Shown one piece after another: positions 11,847-22,683 of a stretch of DNA of 64,000 nt; position 1 is the stretch's first letter; the number at the start of each line of letters is the position of its first letter. This stretch comes from Micrasema longulum (Eukaryota > Arthropoda > Insecta > Trichoptera > Brachycentridae). Location: the NCBI GenBank assembly GCA_022494885.1, contig JAGVSM010001386.1, forward strand, positions 62,001-126,000, read 5' to 3'. A model generated the notes under the pieces. The model was not told the DNA's origin. It was given only the letters and a program-made list of their open reading frames with translations, and did no database searches. The translations under genes and the position numbers were made by a program.

Positions 11847-12410
11847 TTTTGGGTGATACCGTGTATGTTGGATTTGATCCGACGTTTCGGCTACCATTGC
11901 AGGAGCCATCCTTAGGGAAAACTGTGTATAAAAATCATATCGGAAATATTTTCAAAACAGTGTTCGATGATAAAATCAATTGATTGTCCATTGCGGGACG
12001 TTTTTGGTTAACGGCTTTACTTATTGCTAATCTTTCTAGATTGTCTAAACGACGACTCCTTTTATTAATATGTAATATTTCTCCGCCCGTTTCTTGATAA
12101 AGATTGTGGATTTTGGATATAAGATGATTCGCGAATTCTAAAAAGAGATTATTGTGGAGACATCGTGTAATGCATTTATATTCATTGAGTCTCATTTTAA
12201 ATTTACGTGACGTTTTACCAATATATAAATTTTGGCAATAAAACAAGTTAATTTATGCATGATTTAATTTATCATCTTAATCTTTATTATTATATTACAT
12301 GTTAGACATAATTTTAAATTGTACATTGGTGGATTTATTGTCAAATGGCAATTTCTTCCAACCAACTGATGAAGATGATTTCACTAAATACAGGTATTGT
12401 TATTATTTAG
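11847..12410 (-). mobile_element. Penelope-like element 3' part
   Basis: Minus-strand order: a decayed linker (12410-12250), the GIY-YIG endonuclease (12246-11935), then a terminal repeat (11934-11847). The terminal repeat contains GGCTCCTGCAATGGTAGCCG and CGAAACGTCGGATC. The same terminal repeat, in better shape, is at 44.6 and 63.4-64 kb. The RT half of the element is missing. Confidence 0.75.
11935..12246 (-). pseudogene. GIY-YIG endonuclease domain of a Penelope-like element
   Basis: A 103-codon frame with LYIGKTSRKFKMRLNEYK near residues 7-24. This is the second half of the GIY-YIG core (YIG), with the catalytic Arg in the RLNEYK helix. After it come NHLISKIHN, RSRRLDNLERLAISKAVNQK and the terminal LILSSNTVLKIFP words usual for this family. 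In PLEs this domain sits C-terminal to the reverse transcriptase and nicks target DNA. The GIY half would lie just before 12246, where the frame is broken (upstream reads INLFYCQ without the expected Gly-Val-Tyr). The RT is absent. A terminal repeat follows 20-80 bases past the stop, as expected for the 3' end. Confidence 0.85.
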
Positions 12411-12782
12411 TAATTTAACTTTTTTTATTTATTATTTTTGTTTTATTGCTTAAAAAACTTTTATTATTTAAGTACTGGTGTTGTATAATTTTTTTAAATA
12501 TTATTATCTAGTTATTCTCAACTTTACTGTGTTATATTTATATTTAGTACGTAAGATTTTCTCATGGTTATTTCTATCTTTATTTAGAAATGTTATGTTT
12601 CTTTGTAACTTTTTGTATTATATGTTTACTAAATTGTTTAGTTTTAATTATTCTAATATTTCATACTATGTACTACATGATTATTGTGCACTTCTGTGAT
12701 TATTTCTGTAAATTATTTTTTTTTTGTAAAAGGTTCTTTGAACCGTTAATGTATAAATAAATAAATAAAATAATTTTTATAT
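12411..12782 (+). other. AT-rich stretch ending in a LINE-like tail
   Basis: Hydrophobic 73-codon frame at 12478-12699 is AT-bias noise. (TAAA)n at about 12748-12770, after TTCTTTGAACCGTTAATG, looks like a LINE 3' end on the plus strand. Confidence 0.35.
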
Positions 12783-12980
12783 TGTGATAATTTATGCAGC
12801 GCCATTTTTGTGAAAATCGCTTCAAGGGCGCTCTAAAATAAATAAATATCCCAGCATGTCTTGCAGCTACAGATCGCATGGACGGTTGAGATTCTTGGTC
12901 CTCGTTTTCAATTATGATATATAACAATTAATTCATATAGGAGCTAGATAACATACATAGACAGTAAAAAATCTAGCCCC
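12783..12980 (+). repeat. GCR repeat, single-monomer copy
   Basis: Starts with the GCR head (AGCGCCATTTTTGTGAAAAT to GGGCGCT, a small hairpin) and one monomer (GTCTTGCAGCTACAGATCGC). Closely parallel to 28376-28540. Confidence 0.7.
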
Positions 12981-13159
12981 CTAGATAATTATCTACAATT
13001 GGATGAAGTTTAACCTTTGTTAATATTAGTGTAAAATGCTGGTCGAATGTTGTTAGATTAGAAATATGAGCGATAGTATTACTAAATGAGTTGGTGTACA
13101 TTAAAAATTCTACGCCAATTATCATTAATATTAGAAGAATTTTGATTAAATTTAAGAGG

Positions 13160-13225
13160 ATTTGATTCCTGATGATAAAGAGTAACCTCGAAACCGGTCG
13201 ACATATAACTGAAAATCAAAGTGGT
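13160..13225 (+). mobile_element. PLE-type terminus with hammerhead-like core
   Basis: CTGATGA at 13169-13175, then GAAAC at 13190-13194 and CGGTC at 13195-13199. These are the conserved-core words of a hammerhead ribozyme, with a weak stem II (GAG/CTC). The same terminus is seen on the minus strand at 11.25 kb. Confidence 0.45.
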
Positions 13226-13320
13226 TTAGAATTTAACGTCATTTTTCTGGATTGTTGCTGGATTGTGATAATAAATCCACTATCCATAAAATTTTAAAAT
13301 AATAAATTTACGACGATGAT

Positions 13321-13480
13321 TTTTTTTTGCACCATAACCGGTTAAGAGGCCCAATTAAGTGGTAAATTAAGGCAAAAAACCTAGACTTTAGAAAAATAAG
13401 TTTTTTTTCACCGGGATTCTAACTCGAAACCTTTCTTGCGTGATTAAAATGTGTTAGCCATTACAGTATGGAGGCTGTAA
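13321..13480 (-). mobile_element. SINE-2 copy (tRNA-headed)
   Basis: Same order as 43617-43790: TTTTTGCACCA, AGGCCCAATTA, then GGGATTCTAACTCGAAACC, the complement of a Pol III B box, and the complement of an A-box region near 13450-13475. Confidence 0.65.
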
Positions 13481-13727
13481 TGCCGTGTTAATCATAGATG
13501 TGCTGATTTTGGGCAGCTTTTCAAGCTTTATTTTGTCCACGCTTTTTTTGACCCTCGAGACCTCTTTACAACATTTTATCACAATAGAACACACATTCAG
13601 TCACACGCACATATATACACCCTTGCTTACAATTACACACTCGTACACTCATTCATTCTCCCACCCTTACAAATAACTTAGAATTTTTCCAAACTCTTCA
13701 AATCATCAACATTGTCATTTCCATATC

Positions 13728-13785
13728 TACACCCAATGATGCATAGGGCACTCTATTGGTACACCGGTCACAAAGTAACTCACGG
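13728..13785 (-). mobile_element. SINE-1 tail fragment
   Basis: ACCCAATGATGCATAGGGCA and TTGGTACACCGGTCAC are the complement of the SINE-1 3' half. The head is missing. Between this and the SINE-2 copy lies 250 bases without recognised content. Confidence 0.5.
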
Positions 13786-13959
13786 ACGTCGAAAAAACTA
13801 AAAACTTGATAAAGTGGGTAAATTCACCTTACTGATTTTAAACATTTTAAATAATTATCCTACCTTAATGTGAGAACAAACATTAATGCAAAATAGTTAG
13901 TTATTTGCTTTAGACCCAATTCTAGGTCAATTTTTTTGTATTAAAAACATTTTATTTTA

Positions 13960-14165
13960 ATTATCAGAAATCAAACCCGAACCCCAAGCATGGTATACAA
14001 ATGTTAGCCAGCCACGAGGTTGATTAACCTCCGCTCGATTTGTTTAATCGGGATTTTTCTCTGAAGAACCTGCTGTTCTAAAACAGAAATCGAGTCAAAA
14101 ATACTCATCTTGGGTTTTGTTTTTTTTTTTCACATACAAACTTTCTGCGGCTTGGACTAAATTTC
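13960..14165 (-). mobile_element. tRNA-like head plus R4 repeat
   Basis: The minus strand reads CCTCGTGGCTGGCTAACATT and then GGTTCGGGTTTGATTTC (B box-like). R4 words (AACAGAAATCGAGTCAAAAA, TACTCATCTTGGGTTTTG) follow at 14080-14120. Parallel to 8078-8300. Confidence 0.5.
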
Positions 14166-14214
14166 ACAAAATGAAAATTAAAAAAAAAAAAGTAATGTAA
14201 GGGTTTTGAAGAAG

Positions 14215-14400
14215 AATATAACTGTATGCAGTACTAAAGTGATCACTTAAACCTGCCAACCACAAATCATAGGTACAGTAAATACCGTAACGTCCATTTT
14301 TAATATCTGTTGTTATTTATGTCAATCTCATTAAATTTTTAGGGAGTGGAATCTAGTCTATGCCTACTAATTATCCGATATATATATTTATATAAGTTTT
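14215..14400 (-). mobile_element. Degenerate FB1 fragment
   Basis: Weak matches to FB1 (CACTTAAACCTGCCAACCAC, ATCTGTTGTTATTTATGT, GGAGTGGAATCTAGTC). Old and heavily mutated. Confidence 0.35.
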
Positions 14401-15849
14401 GATTGATGTTATTATTCATTAACAATTCAGGACATTTATATTTTTCCTGTATCCATCATGCCCGTGTATCTCTTAATGCGCGGAGACTGAAGAGTGACTG
14501 ACCATTAAGGATGAAGGATGGGCTGACGTCACAGATTGATCACACGATACTTGAGCGGCCAAGTTTAGTTTGCACATGAATCTGCAGCCATTAACCAGGA
14601 GGCCTCATAGAGACAATACTAGTAAATACAACTGAACACTATAACATTTCGGATTCAGGACATGTCATGTAAAATGATGATAATAACCGGCTGATTTATA
14701 TAGCGCTATTTTTGTGACAAATCATCTCAAAGGCGATTGACAATTTTATACGACTTACATTCCAACTAAGTTAACATTATATAATATTTTTTTCTGATTT
14801 TGAAATTGTGGGTACGATAAACGTACCGATAGAAAGAAGTGAGAATTCAGTTGCAATCTGAACTGAACGTTACTGACGATGATTTGCAAGTGTGAAGGCA
14901 ATTAGTTCCCGGCAGAGGGGCCAGCAACGTCAATCACACGATCTCCGAAACTAGTTTGATTTCGACAAGTTTTTCTCTGCCTGAATCAAATGCTGACCTA
15001 AGAGCAGATTTTCTTTAACATGTTTTTTCTCTAATACAGGGGTCCGATAAATCGTTAAACAACTCTTTATTAAGAGACAGTTGTATCAAAAAAAAATCAC
15101 AATAATATTTTCATTTTTATTATTTATTAAAAGAAGGCAGCCTTTGCTGGTGCGCCTTTATCCCGTGAACTGTTTTTTATCTGCGTTCTTCTTCTTTCCA
15201 AAATGCGTCCAAACAGTTTTGAATTGGTTGACTGAAATGGAATAAACAATGAGCTATTTTTAACACTGGACAATTCATTTTTATTCTAAAACCACTCGGC
15301 TGGGAAGGAAGTTTTTTGGAAATCAAGGTGGAATTGGGGACGATACACTTTTCAGCTATGATTCTTAAATCGATCTTCAGATTTAATTTATACATCTCGG
15401 GCAGGGGGCAGACATAATAATAATTGAAATCCATTTAAGTTTATATCAAGTCTTTTCAATCCCGTATTTTTTCTAATGATTTTAATCTTGATGCTTTCAA
15501 TCAACAGTGAGTAGGCATCTTTATAAGTAATTTGGGGGATTTTGGTAGCACATCTTTATACTTTTCCCAGTACCTCTATGTCTATAGTGAAGTAGGGACT
15601 CCGTACTTCATATACATACTCCAATAGAGGTCTGACAGGTCTTATTTATTTTAAGAAACATCTCTGGGGTGCTATTTTAGAATGCCTACCTAATCAAATA
15701 AATTATTGACTTGTTCGTGAACAATAATATATTTCATAAAACTTAGTAAACTAGTTTTTTCTTGCTATTTTTTCATTGTTTTCAGTTCAGTGTCGCTTAA
15801 TTATAAGAAAAATAACCCAAAATTACAATATGGATTTCATAATCCTAAA
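14401..15849. other. Spacer with unclassified repeats
   Basis: 14690-14745 matches the GCR head (ATTTATATAGCGCTATTTTT). 14460-14680 is GC-richer and could be a repeat of unknown class. The 85-codon minus-strand frame at 15177-15434 has no recognised motif. Nothing else found. Confidence 0.3.
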
Positions 15850-16425
15850 AACATTTGCTTATTTATTTATTTATTTATTATATATACGGCCTAAGCCAAT
15901 TACAACAGTAACATGAAGAAACATAAATGCAAGAAACTGAACAAAAAAAACATAAAACTATTCAGCAAAGACAAACAAGGGCAAAACAATAATTGTTTAC
16001 AATATATTTAAAAAAACGAAAGACCTAAAACTTTGAGCTAAACCATGCCAATCCAACTTCATCCCACACTGTTTAGTCGCGAAGAGATCTACGAAAAGTC
16101 GGAAGATCTATCCCAAAAAATTCTAAGTCGTGTGATGAATTGACTAATCTACACATTCTGGGCATTGGGGCATAAAAACCAAAGTTGCTCTTGGAAGATT
16201 TTATAAATAGCAGATTTTGACTTCTGGTGACACGGTTGGGAACATGAAAAGAAATTGATTACAACAGAGATGGGACATCACTTAAAGCATTAAGTATTTT
16301 GAAAATGCATATAAGGTCCATCTCAGTTCTACGTCTCTCCAATGAAGACAGATTAAGAGATTGCTCTATTTCAAAATAGAAATAATTATCCCTTTGTAAT
16401 CCGAGCAACCATGCCACGATTTAGT
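15850..16425 (-). pseudogene. LINE C-terminal fragment and 3' tail, antisense
   Basis: On the minus strand 16425-16073 reads as the C-terminal segment of a Jockey/CR1-type LINE. Words include WLLGLQRDNYFYFEIEQSLN, ERRRTEMDLICIFKI and VPNRVTRSQNLLFIKSSKSN, then APMPRMCRLVN and DLPTFRRSLRD before the stop. One in-frame TAA interrupts it. The 3' end is (TAAA)n at 15857-15880, after TTGGCTTAGGCCGTATATA. RT motifs A-C are missing because of 5' truncation. Confidence 0.8.
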
Positions 16426-16704
16426 TCGATGTTCGACTTATTTTTACTAACGTTATTTTCTTTTTTAATTTTAATAATTCACGTATAATTATTATTGTTG
16501 TAGTTCTCCATTTTAATATATATTTTTTAAATATAGTGTGTAAGAGACAATTGACGTAGTTTATATGAAGTACATACATGTATTTATATAATACTGAATT
16601 ATTGTTTTCATTAGATTTTTTTTTTCGTTTTAATGAACCTATATTCTGAATGCTAATTATTCCACAAGGCAGAGAACTGAAAATGATGTAACCTATTTAT
16701 TTAA
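16426..16704. other. AT-rich spacer, nothing identified
   Basis: No recognised feature. Confidence 0.35.
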
Positions 16705-17060
16705 AAGAAATATATTTGTTTACAATATTTTGAGTTTGTTCAAATTTTTGTAGAGTATAATAGAGTATAATATTATAATTTCAGCCGTTGCCTAGTATGC
16801 AGGTGAAAAAATTCAATTAGATGAATCTTACCCGCATAAATAAGTGTTTCAGGTCTTTGATTTCACAAATATCGACAAATTAAAGAATTGAAGAAATAAA
16901 GACGTTCAAATTCAAAGGGCAAAATGAGAAATGTCACACAATGTGTTAAATTGCCACTTAAACCAGCCAATGACAGGTCATACGCCCTGTACATGCCTTG
17001 ACTTCTATAATATCTTCTCTTTTATGTTTTCATCTCTGTTGTAATATGTTAAAATATATT
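16705..17060 (-). mobile_element. FB1 element, copy 4
   Basis: Complete in order on the minus strand: TTACAACAGAGATGAAAACA, AAGTCAAGGCATGTACAGGG, GGCTGGTTTAAGTGGCAATT, through to TGAACAAACTCAAAATATTG. The core lacks the second inverted arm. Confidence 0.7.
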
Positions 17061-17104
17061 TGTCTTTATCATTTAACAAACTATCTCAAAAATTAAATAA
17101 TTTG

Positions 17105-17205
17105 AGTTGACCATATCGTGAATCACACTCGAGACCATGGGGTCTCGAGTGCATGGGGCATGGTTGGCAAACCCGCTAACCGCTAGATCATAAGGATAAT
17201 ATTTT
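17105..17205 (-). mobile_element. SINE-1 head fragment
   Basis: The minus strand gives a decayed tRNA-like head (GCGGTTAGCGGGTTTGCCAA) and GTCTCGAGTGTGATTCACG. It contains a local palindrome CTCGAGACC/GGTCTCGAG near 17128-17150. Confidence 0.5.
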
Positions 17206-18365
17206 AAGTACCTAATTATTAATAAATGTTTACAGTTTTAGCTGATGGATCTAAGAGTGTAATTTAGAGTGAATAAATAATTCTTAAAAAAGCAATAATT
17301 GACTACCATATTTCCTTCTCGAAAATGTCATCCAACTCTGTTGCAATTTGTTCATATTTCAAGTGGTTTCTGGGTATTATTGTTACGTGTCCGGGTGAAT
17401 AGAAAATACAGGTATGAAATCGGTTTTGTATAAAATATCACACGGTACACAATATATCTACGCATTAAAAATGAGGAAAAAAATTCACCGAGCAATTTTT
17501 GCTTTAATAACGATTTATTCATGTTTTTCGTCATTCTGAGGGGGGCGTTTTCTTCTTAAAAGCCTATTTAAAATACGAAATTTTTAGAGTATGAATTTAC
17601 ATTTTTTTATACTAGCAACTCATATAAGGTAAATATCCCGCTCTTACCCAAATCCTTCCAATTTCAAATTCTTGTTCTTCTACCGTCCTGTGAGCAAGTC
17701 ACATGTGAAAAGTTGTCTCTCTAATAAATATTTATCATACCCTGCGTCAGCGTATTTCGTAGAAAGTGGAATAAGTGTTATTTAAACAGTCTAAATTATA
17801 CAGTTTATGTTCATTTACACGATACCGGTATCTGTGCTACAGCAATAGTGAAGTGCTTCATATAAGAAACAATCGGAAGAATTTAAAAGTGAGTAACAAT
17901 TTCCATACAGTCCACTTAATTCTAAATCCTGCCATCACCAAACAAATTAATTTATTTTAAAATGCCATTTAAGGTGAATTAAATTGTGATAGTAAATATA
18001 GCAGCATTTTGCTGTTTGGTAAGAAAACTCAGATTAATTAGAGCGCATTTGTAAAATCACGTGACCTTTGAGATTTGGTAAAATATTACCATCATGAAAA
18101 ATATTTTTTTTTATTTCTTCCACATTTTATCCATTCTTCCTGCTAGAACGTATCGACATAATGAAAGAGCCGGCTTTGTAATACGTAGGTTCACAAAGGT
18201 GGACAAAAAGTTAACCATACCATACCGTCTTAGGAACTGTGAAATATCATGTAAAAATAATCTTCAAGTCAGCACTTTTTACTTAATTTGCGATTGATAA
18301 GAATTGTTCATCGTTTTGAAATAGCCGCTTTTTTGTAGAGAAGCCTATTTAAAATACGAAAAATT
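17206..18365. other. Spacer, nothing identified
   Basis: The sequence AAGCCTATTTAAAATACGAA occurs at about 17559-17580 and again at 18342-18361, so 17.56-18.36 kb is bounded by a short direct repeat. Frames of 60-67 codons (17352-17534, 17775-17960, 18094-18297) carry no recognised motif. Confidence 0.35.
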
Positions 18366-18614
18366 AATACTTTTATTTTAATTATAATAATCAAAATACA
18401 TATAAAGTTTTATTCCTATTTTATTGATAAATTTTTACCAGTGGCTGGGTTTCGTCGTGACCGACATCGTCAGACTGGTGACCGTGGTCGTGACCAACAT
18501 CGTCGACATCGTCAGACTGATGTTGGTCACGACGGAACCCGGTCACTGGTAAAAATTTATAAATAAAAGTGGAATAAAATTATAAACGTGTTTTTATTAT
18601 TATAATTAAAATGC
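18366..18614. repeat. Long inverted repeat, about 110-base arms
   Basis: Outer arms (TTTTATTTTAATTATAATAA facing its complement at 18590-18612) run into TTTTTACCAGTGGCTGGG/CCCGGTCACTGGTAAAAA. The GC-rich centre has two direct copies of GTCGTGACCRACATCGTC and related words. The whole block can fold into one hairpin. No coding capacity. Either a foldback MITE or an arrested inverted duplication. Confidence 0.75.
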
Positions 18615-19594
18615 AGTTCCACCAAGAAATGTCTGTAGAAAAACTCAATATACCTTAATTTTAATTCAGCATTCAACGCGGAGTAATGTTTCAGCGCCAC
18701 TCATTGGATGAAGTTGATCAAATGACGTCTGAAATGACGTAATAGAAATACATAGCGACATATCGGTTGATTGAAATTCGGAATACCGTGTAAGGTAGAG
18801 AAAGCAGAAAAGTTACGTTTGCCGTTTCGATATGTACCAATGAAGATAGCGTTTGTAATGGCGGCCCTGGTCCATTATATGGATGCTATACACATTTACC
18901 CAAAACAATTCCACTTGGATATTTCTGCCTTTGAAGTGCGCCGTTTATCATGAGCGTTAGATTAATGCTTTCTACAGAATGCATACATTACATATTGCTT
19001 TCATAGTTTACGGATCAGTTCTACTATAGACTTATCTGCTTGGTTCCCGAAGGAATTCTTTACCTGATGATAAACTGTTTTTCTGACACGTTTGTTTTGT
19101 TATCAACACAACACAAAACACACATGACAAGATTAAATCAAATTCGGTTATGAAAATGCAATGTATTTTTAATATTTGTTGTTGTTTTAAAATTTTATTT
19201 TTTTTGGTTTCTTAAGCACGTTATAAAATTTGATGGACAGTTAACAGTTAAAGAAACTTAAACATTGTGTGTCCATGAGAATTTTTTTTTTTTTATTACA
19301 CGCCTTTCTCTCAAATGTTTTTTTTTTATATATTTGTCTCAGGATATTCGATATTTTGTAATTTTCGGAGACCCTGATGCATAAAAGTTGTAAATTATCA
19401 AATGAAACCATATATTTTTTTTTTCTAATGTGTTAAGATTTCTTTGAATATTACAAAAAATCTTTATTACCGAGGTATAAATTAATTAAATGCAATTTGC
19501 AATGCCAGTTACATCACAGAAACGGGCGGGTTATTCAAACAATATTAATATAAATTAATTTATCTTGATCTAACGCCATATTTCTTTATAATGT
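18615..19594. other. Spacer, nothing identified
   Basis: A GC-richer block at 18690-18960 holds a 60-codon frame without recognised motifs. The rest is AT-rich. Confidence 0.35.
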
Positions 19595-19890
19595 CATATG
19601 AGGGTATAAGTAGCAAGCTTAGAAATTTCCATTGAAGGAGTTACGGAGATATTTGCGAAAAACTTTGAAAAAAGAATTGTGAGTTTTCTAATTTTACTTC
19701 ACTAACTCAATGGAGAATGCTTAGTTTGCGGTTTTAAGTAGTATAAATAAAATTTTCAAGATTTAAAGACGGTTTTGAATTACGCCATTATTTGGGCAGG
19801 TAGGTTTTACGTATAGTTTATTTTGGCATCAATAACTAATTTTTAGTGTTTGGTGGAGATTTCTAAGTTTGCTTTTAATACCCTCATATG
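19595..19890. mobile_element. MITE-A copy 1, terminal inverted repeats
   Basis: Ends match as inverted repeats: CATATGAGGGTATAAG...CTTAGAAATTTCC on the left, and the complement of CATATGAGGGTATTAAAAGC...CTTAGAAATCTCC on the right. A second copy lies at 54822-55107 with clear similarity throughout (TTTATTTTGGCATYAATAAC and others). Length about 296 bases, no coding capacity. A TA target within CATATG is possible but unproven. Confidence 0.75.
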
Positions 19891-20476
19891 TATTAATATA
19901 ATATGCCTTTTACAATTTTTAATATTTTGTTTGAATGTTTTCTTATGATTCACAAAAAATTAGTCTAGACAGTAATTACATGGGGTTTATACGTGAATCC
20001 AATTTTAATACTAGCAATTTACAATTTTATGAGATTAATGTTTGAATTTTAATTAAAACACAAATTTTAATCGGGGATTTAAATCTCCAAAATTCTGTGC
20101 TTTCGAATTTTATTTTTATGAAAACTAATTTGGTTACCTCGAAATGCTCAAAGACTGTGTTAATAGCACAATTAATCCATTTTAATTAATTTTCAAAAAT
20201 ATCTTCACGAAATACAAAGTGAAAATTAGTAAAAGTGAGATTACTCTAAATTATTTACGCGTTTCATTAAAAATTTGTGCAAATTATTGCCCTACCTCAA
20301 AGGTTCTGATAATCAGAAAAAAAAATACTGAAAAATTATTTAAAAAATTTTTGAACATTATATACTTAAGTGTATTTTGTGAACGTTTTTTAAGTTAAAA
20401 ACTCTTTGGAAAGGACAATATTTAATGTACTAATGCAGCTCTCTATGCACAATTGTGTGTGAATATGAGGGTAAAA
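19891..20476. other. AT-rich spacer, nothing identified
   Basis: No recognised feature. Confidence 0.4.
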
Positions 20477-21381
20477 GTAATTACTAGAGATGCGCCGAGT
20501 ACAAGTTTTACCGAGTTACAGAGTACAAGTTTTCTCGGTTTGATGTTTGCCAAACCGAATACTCGGCCAAATAACTCAGTTCAATCAAAATGCTTCGTTT
20601 GGGGCGCAAAAACAGGTTTAAACAGGTCCGCGGGTGCTTCCCCGTTGCGTGCGCCCGTTCCCCGGCACTCCAGCTCCCGCCCCGTCTCGGCTAATCAGTT
20701 GCTTGTTATTTTACAACAAAATAGCATTTAATGCGCGTCGAATTGCATAAATAATTGATACATATTTTTCTTCTTTTACAGAAATTGTTGACAAGATGAG
20801 TTCACGCAAAAGATCGCGAATTTGTAAATTTTACGACGAGATTGAAGAAGATAAAACCAAAGTAAAATATTCCATGTACTATTCTTTGATTTCACAAAAT
20901 GGTGTTGGACGTGTAATGTTTCTACGACGGCGATGTTAAACCATATTAAAATTAAACACAAAAAATAGTCAAAAGATTTACAGAATGAACTTTTATCCGA
21001 AAGATCCCAAAATCGCGAGGCGATTGTTTCAACTTCGTCGTCGGAATCGAATGCAACAAAGGTGCAACAGAGCCTTCAAGAGTCATTTGTGGCAAAGTTT
21101 GACATAAATTATTCGTGGGCTAAAGAAATCCACAAAGCTGTCGCCAACATGATCGCTTTGACAACCAACTGATTTCCATAGAGGGAGATAATGGGTTTCG
21201 AAGATTAATGAACGTCTTAACGTTTTCATTATATTTCCCAAAATATTATATTACTTTAGTTAATCCGAGTATACTCGTCATTTAAACAGAGTTATTCGGC
21301 CGAGTATGAGTAATAAAAAAAACGACGAATACGCCGAGTACCGAGTATTGAACGAGTACTCGGCCCATCACTAGTAATTAC
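20477..21381 (+). mobile_element. hAT element with 8-bp target duplication
   Basis: GTAATTAC at 20477-20484 and 21374-21381 is an exact 8-base duplication, the hAT hallmark. The element spans 20485-21373 (889 bases). Its ends TAGAGATGCGCCGAGTAC and TAGTGATGGGCCGAGTAC (the right end read inward) are 18-base TIRs with two or so mismatches. Repeated GAGTAC/GTACTC words in the subterminal 100 bases are typical transposase-binding sites. It is far too short for a full transposase. Confidence 0.92.
20796..21225 (+). pseudogene. hAT transposase N-terminus with BED zinc finger
   Basis: After an acceptor-like TTCTTTTACAG (ending 20781), an ATG at 20796 opens MSSRKRSRICKFYDEIEED, the start of a BED zinc-finger DNA-binding domain. 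A frameshift near 20910 moves to CNVSTTAMLNHIKIKHKK, which carries the C...HxxxxH end of the finger. Further words (SLQESFVAKFD, then MIAL and GFRRLMNVL in shifted frames) match the region just before the hAT catalytic core, which is missing. At least two frameshifts and stops make it dead. The first Cys pair of the finger is changed: YSMYY stands where CxxC is expected. Confidence 0.85.
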
Positions 21382-21924
21382 GTTAATATTCGAATAGTTA
21401 TCGAAAAGACTGACAAGTTTAACCATTTAATTGTGTTTATAATATGTTATTTTGCGTACTTCCTGAAAAAATTTTTTTTTTTAAATACTGGTTTTAAAAA
21501 TCGTTTTTTTGTATTTAGAATTAAAATTTCATTCTACTATTGATTATTTTTTTTATATTTAAATGGCGTAATTTTAATTTTGTATAATTAAAATTCAAAT
21601 ATTGTTTCCAATTTTCATTTTTTCTATATTTAGTTTAGGGATTATTATTTTTTAATGTATCGATACAAATAAATCTTGTATATTTATACAAAAAAAAACC
21701 CACAACGGCATGGCCTGTGTTAAGGTTTATATTTTAATTTTAACTAAAATAAAGTCTTCTGAGAGAATTCGATAGAAGATATCAAATATGATAATGTTCA
21801 TATTTAGAGACAAGACCTAAAAATTCTTCCGTCATCACCTTTAAGTTTTTCTCTGCATGAGCATAAAAATGTGTTTTGAAATATAGATGATTTTATTACA
21901 CTGTTTTCAGCAGATTCAAAATAC
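21382..21924. other. AT-rich spacer, nothing identified
   Basis: No recognised feature. Confidence 0.4.
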
Positions 21925-22010
21925 AGTTCAGTGTGCGAAATAGAACCAGAATCCTGGACGAGTGTTTTCAAATTTATGACTTATTATTAATCTTAGAGGT
22001 GGGAGTCAGT
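21925..22010 (-). repeat. R4 repeat fragment
   Basis: GTGTGCGAAATAGAACCAGA and ATCCTGGACGAGTGTTTTCA are the complement of R4 words found at 8.2, 14.1 and 52.4 kb. Confidence 0.5.
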
Positions 22011-22014
22011 GCTA

Positions 22015-22450
22015 TTCAGGCTCCTGACGTCACTGCGACCTGTGAAGATCTACATATTGTGAAGAAGCCCCTTAAATAGTTCTCGCCCTCTAAGCCCAGG
22101 TCCATAAAGAGCCTGGCTGCTATGTTGCAGGCGAGAGTTTGCATTTTGCTAGATCTCCCCCGCCAAGCCCAGATCCGTAAAGTATCGGGCTATTAGGTAA
22201 GGAGCGAACTCTTTAACATCCTCAGGTTTGACCAGTAGTCCCCCGATGATGAGGCTCCTTTTATGATGTAAAGCATCACATGCACATAGAATGTGTATAG
22301 GTGTTTCCTCATCTGCACTGCAGAACCTATATCTAAAAGTTTCGGAAAGGTTCATTCTAACAAGGTGTTGGTTCAATCTGCAGTGCTCTCTAAGGGCTCT
22401 AGTGATAACCCTCATTTGACACTCGATGACTTTATGACTACTCGCAGGTA
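22015..22450 (-). pseudogene. LINE C-terminus (zinc-knuckle tail), two adjacent ends
   Basis: Minus-strand frame from about 22450 to the stop at 22149. It includes RALREHCRLNQHLVRMNLSE, then FCSADEETPIHILCACDAL. The Cys/His spacing and HILC word are the C-terminal tail after the RNase H domain of Jockey/R1/I-type LINEs. It ends ARYFTDLGLAGEI. Immediately downstream (22148-22020) a second, partial version of the same end reads IAARLFMDLGLEGE. Two related 3' ends therefore sit in tandem, from a local duplication or two insertions. The RT and RNase H domains are missing. Confidence 0.8.
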
Positions 22451-22484
22451 AAAATCCAAAAAATAAAATGAAAAAGAGTTATGA

Positions 22485-22570
22485 AAAACCCGCCTCTTGG
22501 TTTAATGGTTTGCACATTCATTTAGCATACTTGTGGTTTCGGGTTTAATCCGGTAAGGTCAACATGTAAT
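22485..22570 (+). mobile_element. SINE-1-like tRNA head
   Basis: CCCGCCTCTTGGTTTAATGG (A-box region) and TTTCGGGTTTAATCC (B-box-like) at tRNA-like spacing. The tail is missing. Confidence 0.5.
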
Positions 22571-22683
22571 ATCAAATCAAAAAGGAGTTCTCTTTATTGT
22601 TTATCGACTCGCACCTGATTCGTAAAACTAATCACGTACTTTTACATTGCAATCTAAGTGCTTATGCAGAAAGATAATTTTAT

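Noticed and set aside
15177..15434. 85-codon minus-strand frame as a host gene
   Set aside because: Reads as protein-like in places but has no recognised motif, promoter or splice context.
20453..20731. 92-codon frame with GC-rich end
   Set aside because: It starts outside the hAT element, crosses the target duplication and TIR, and has no motif. It is the subterminal hAT sequence read by chance.
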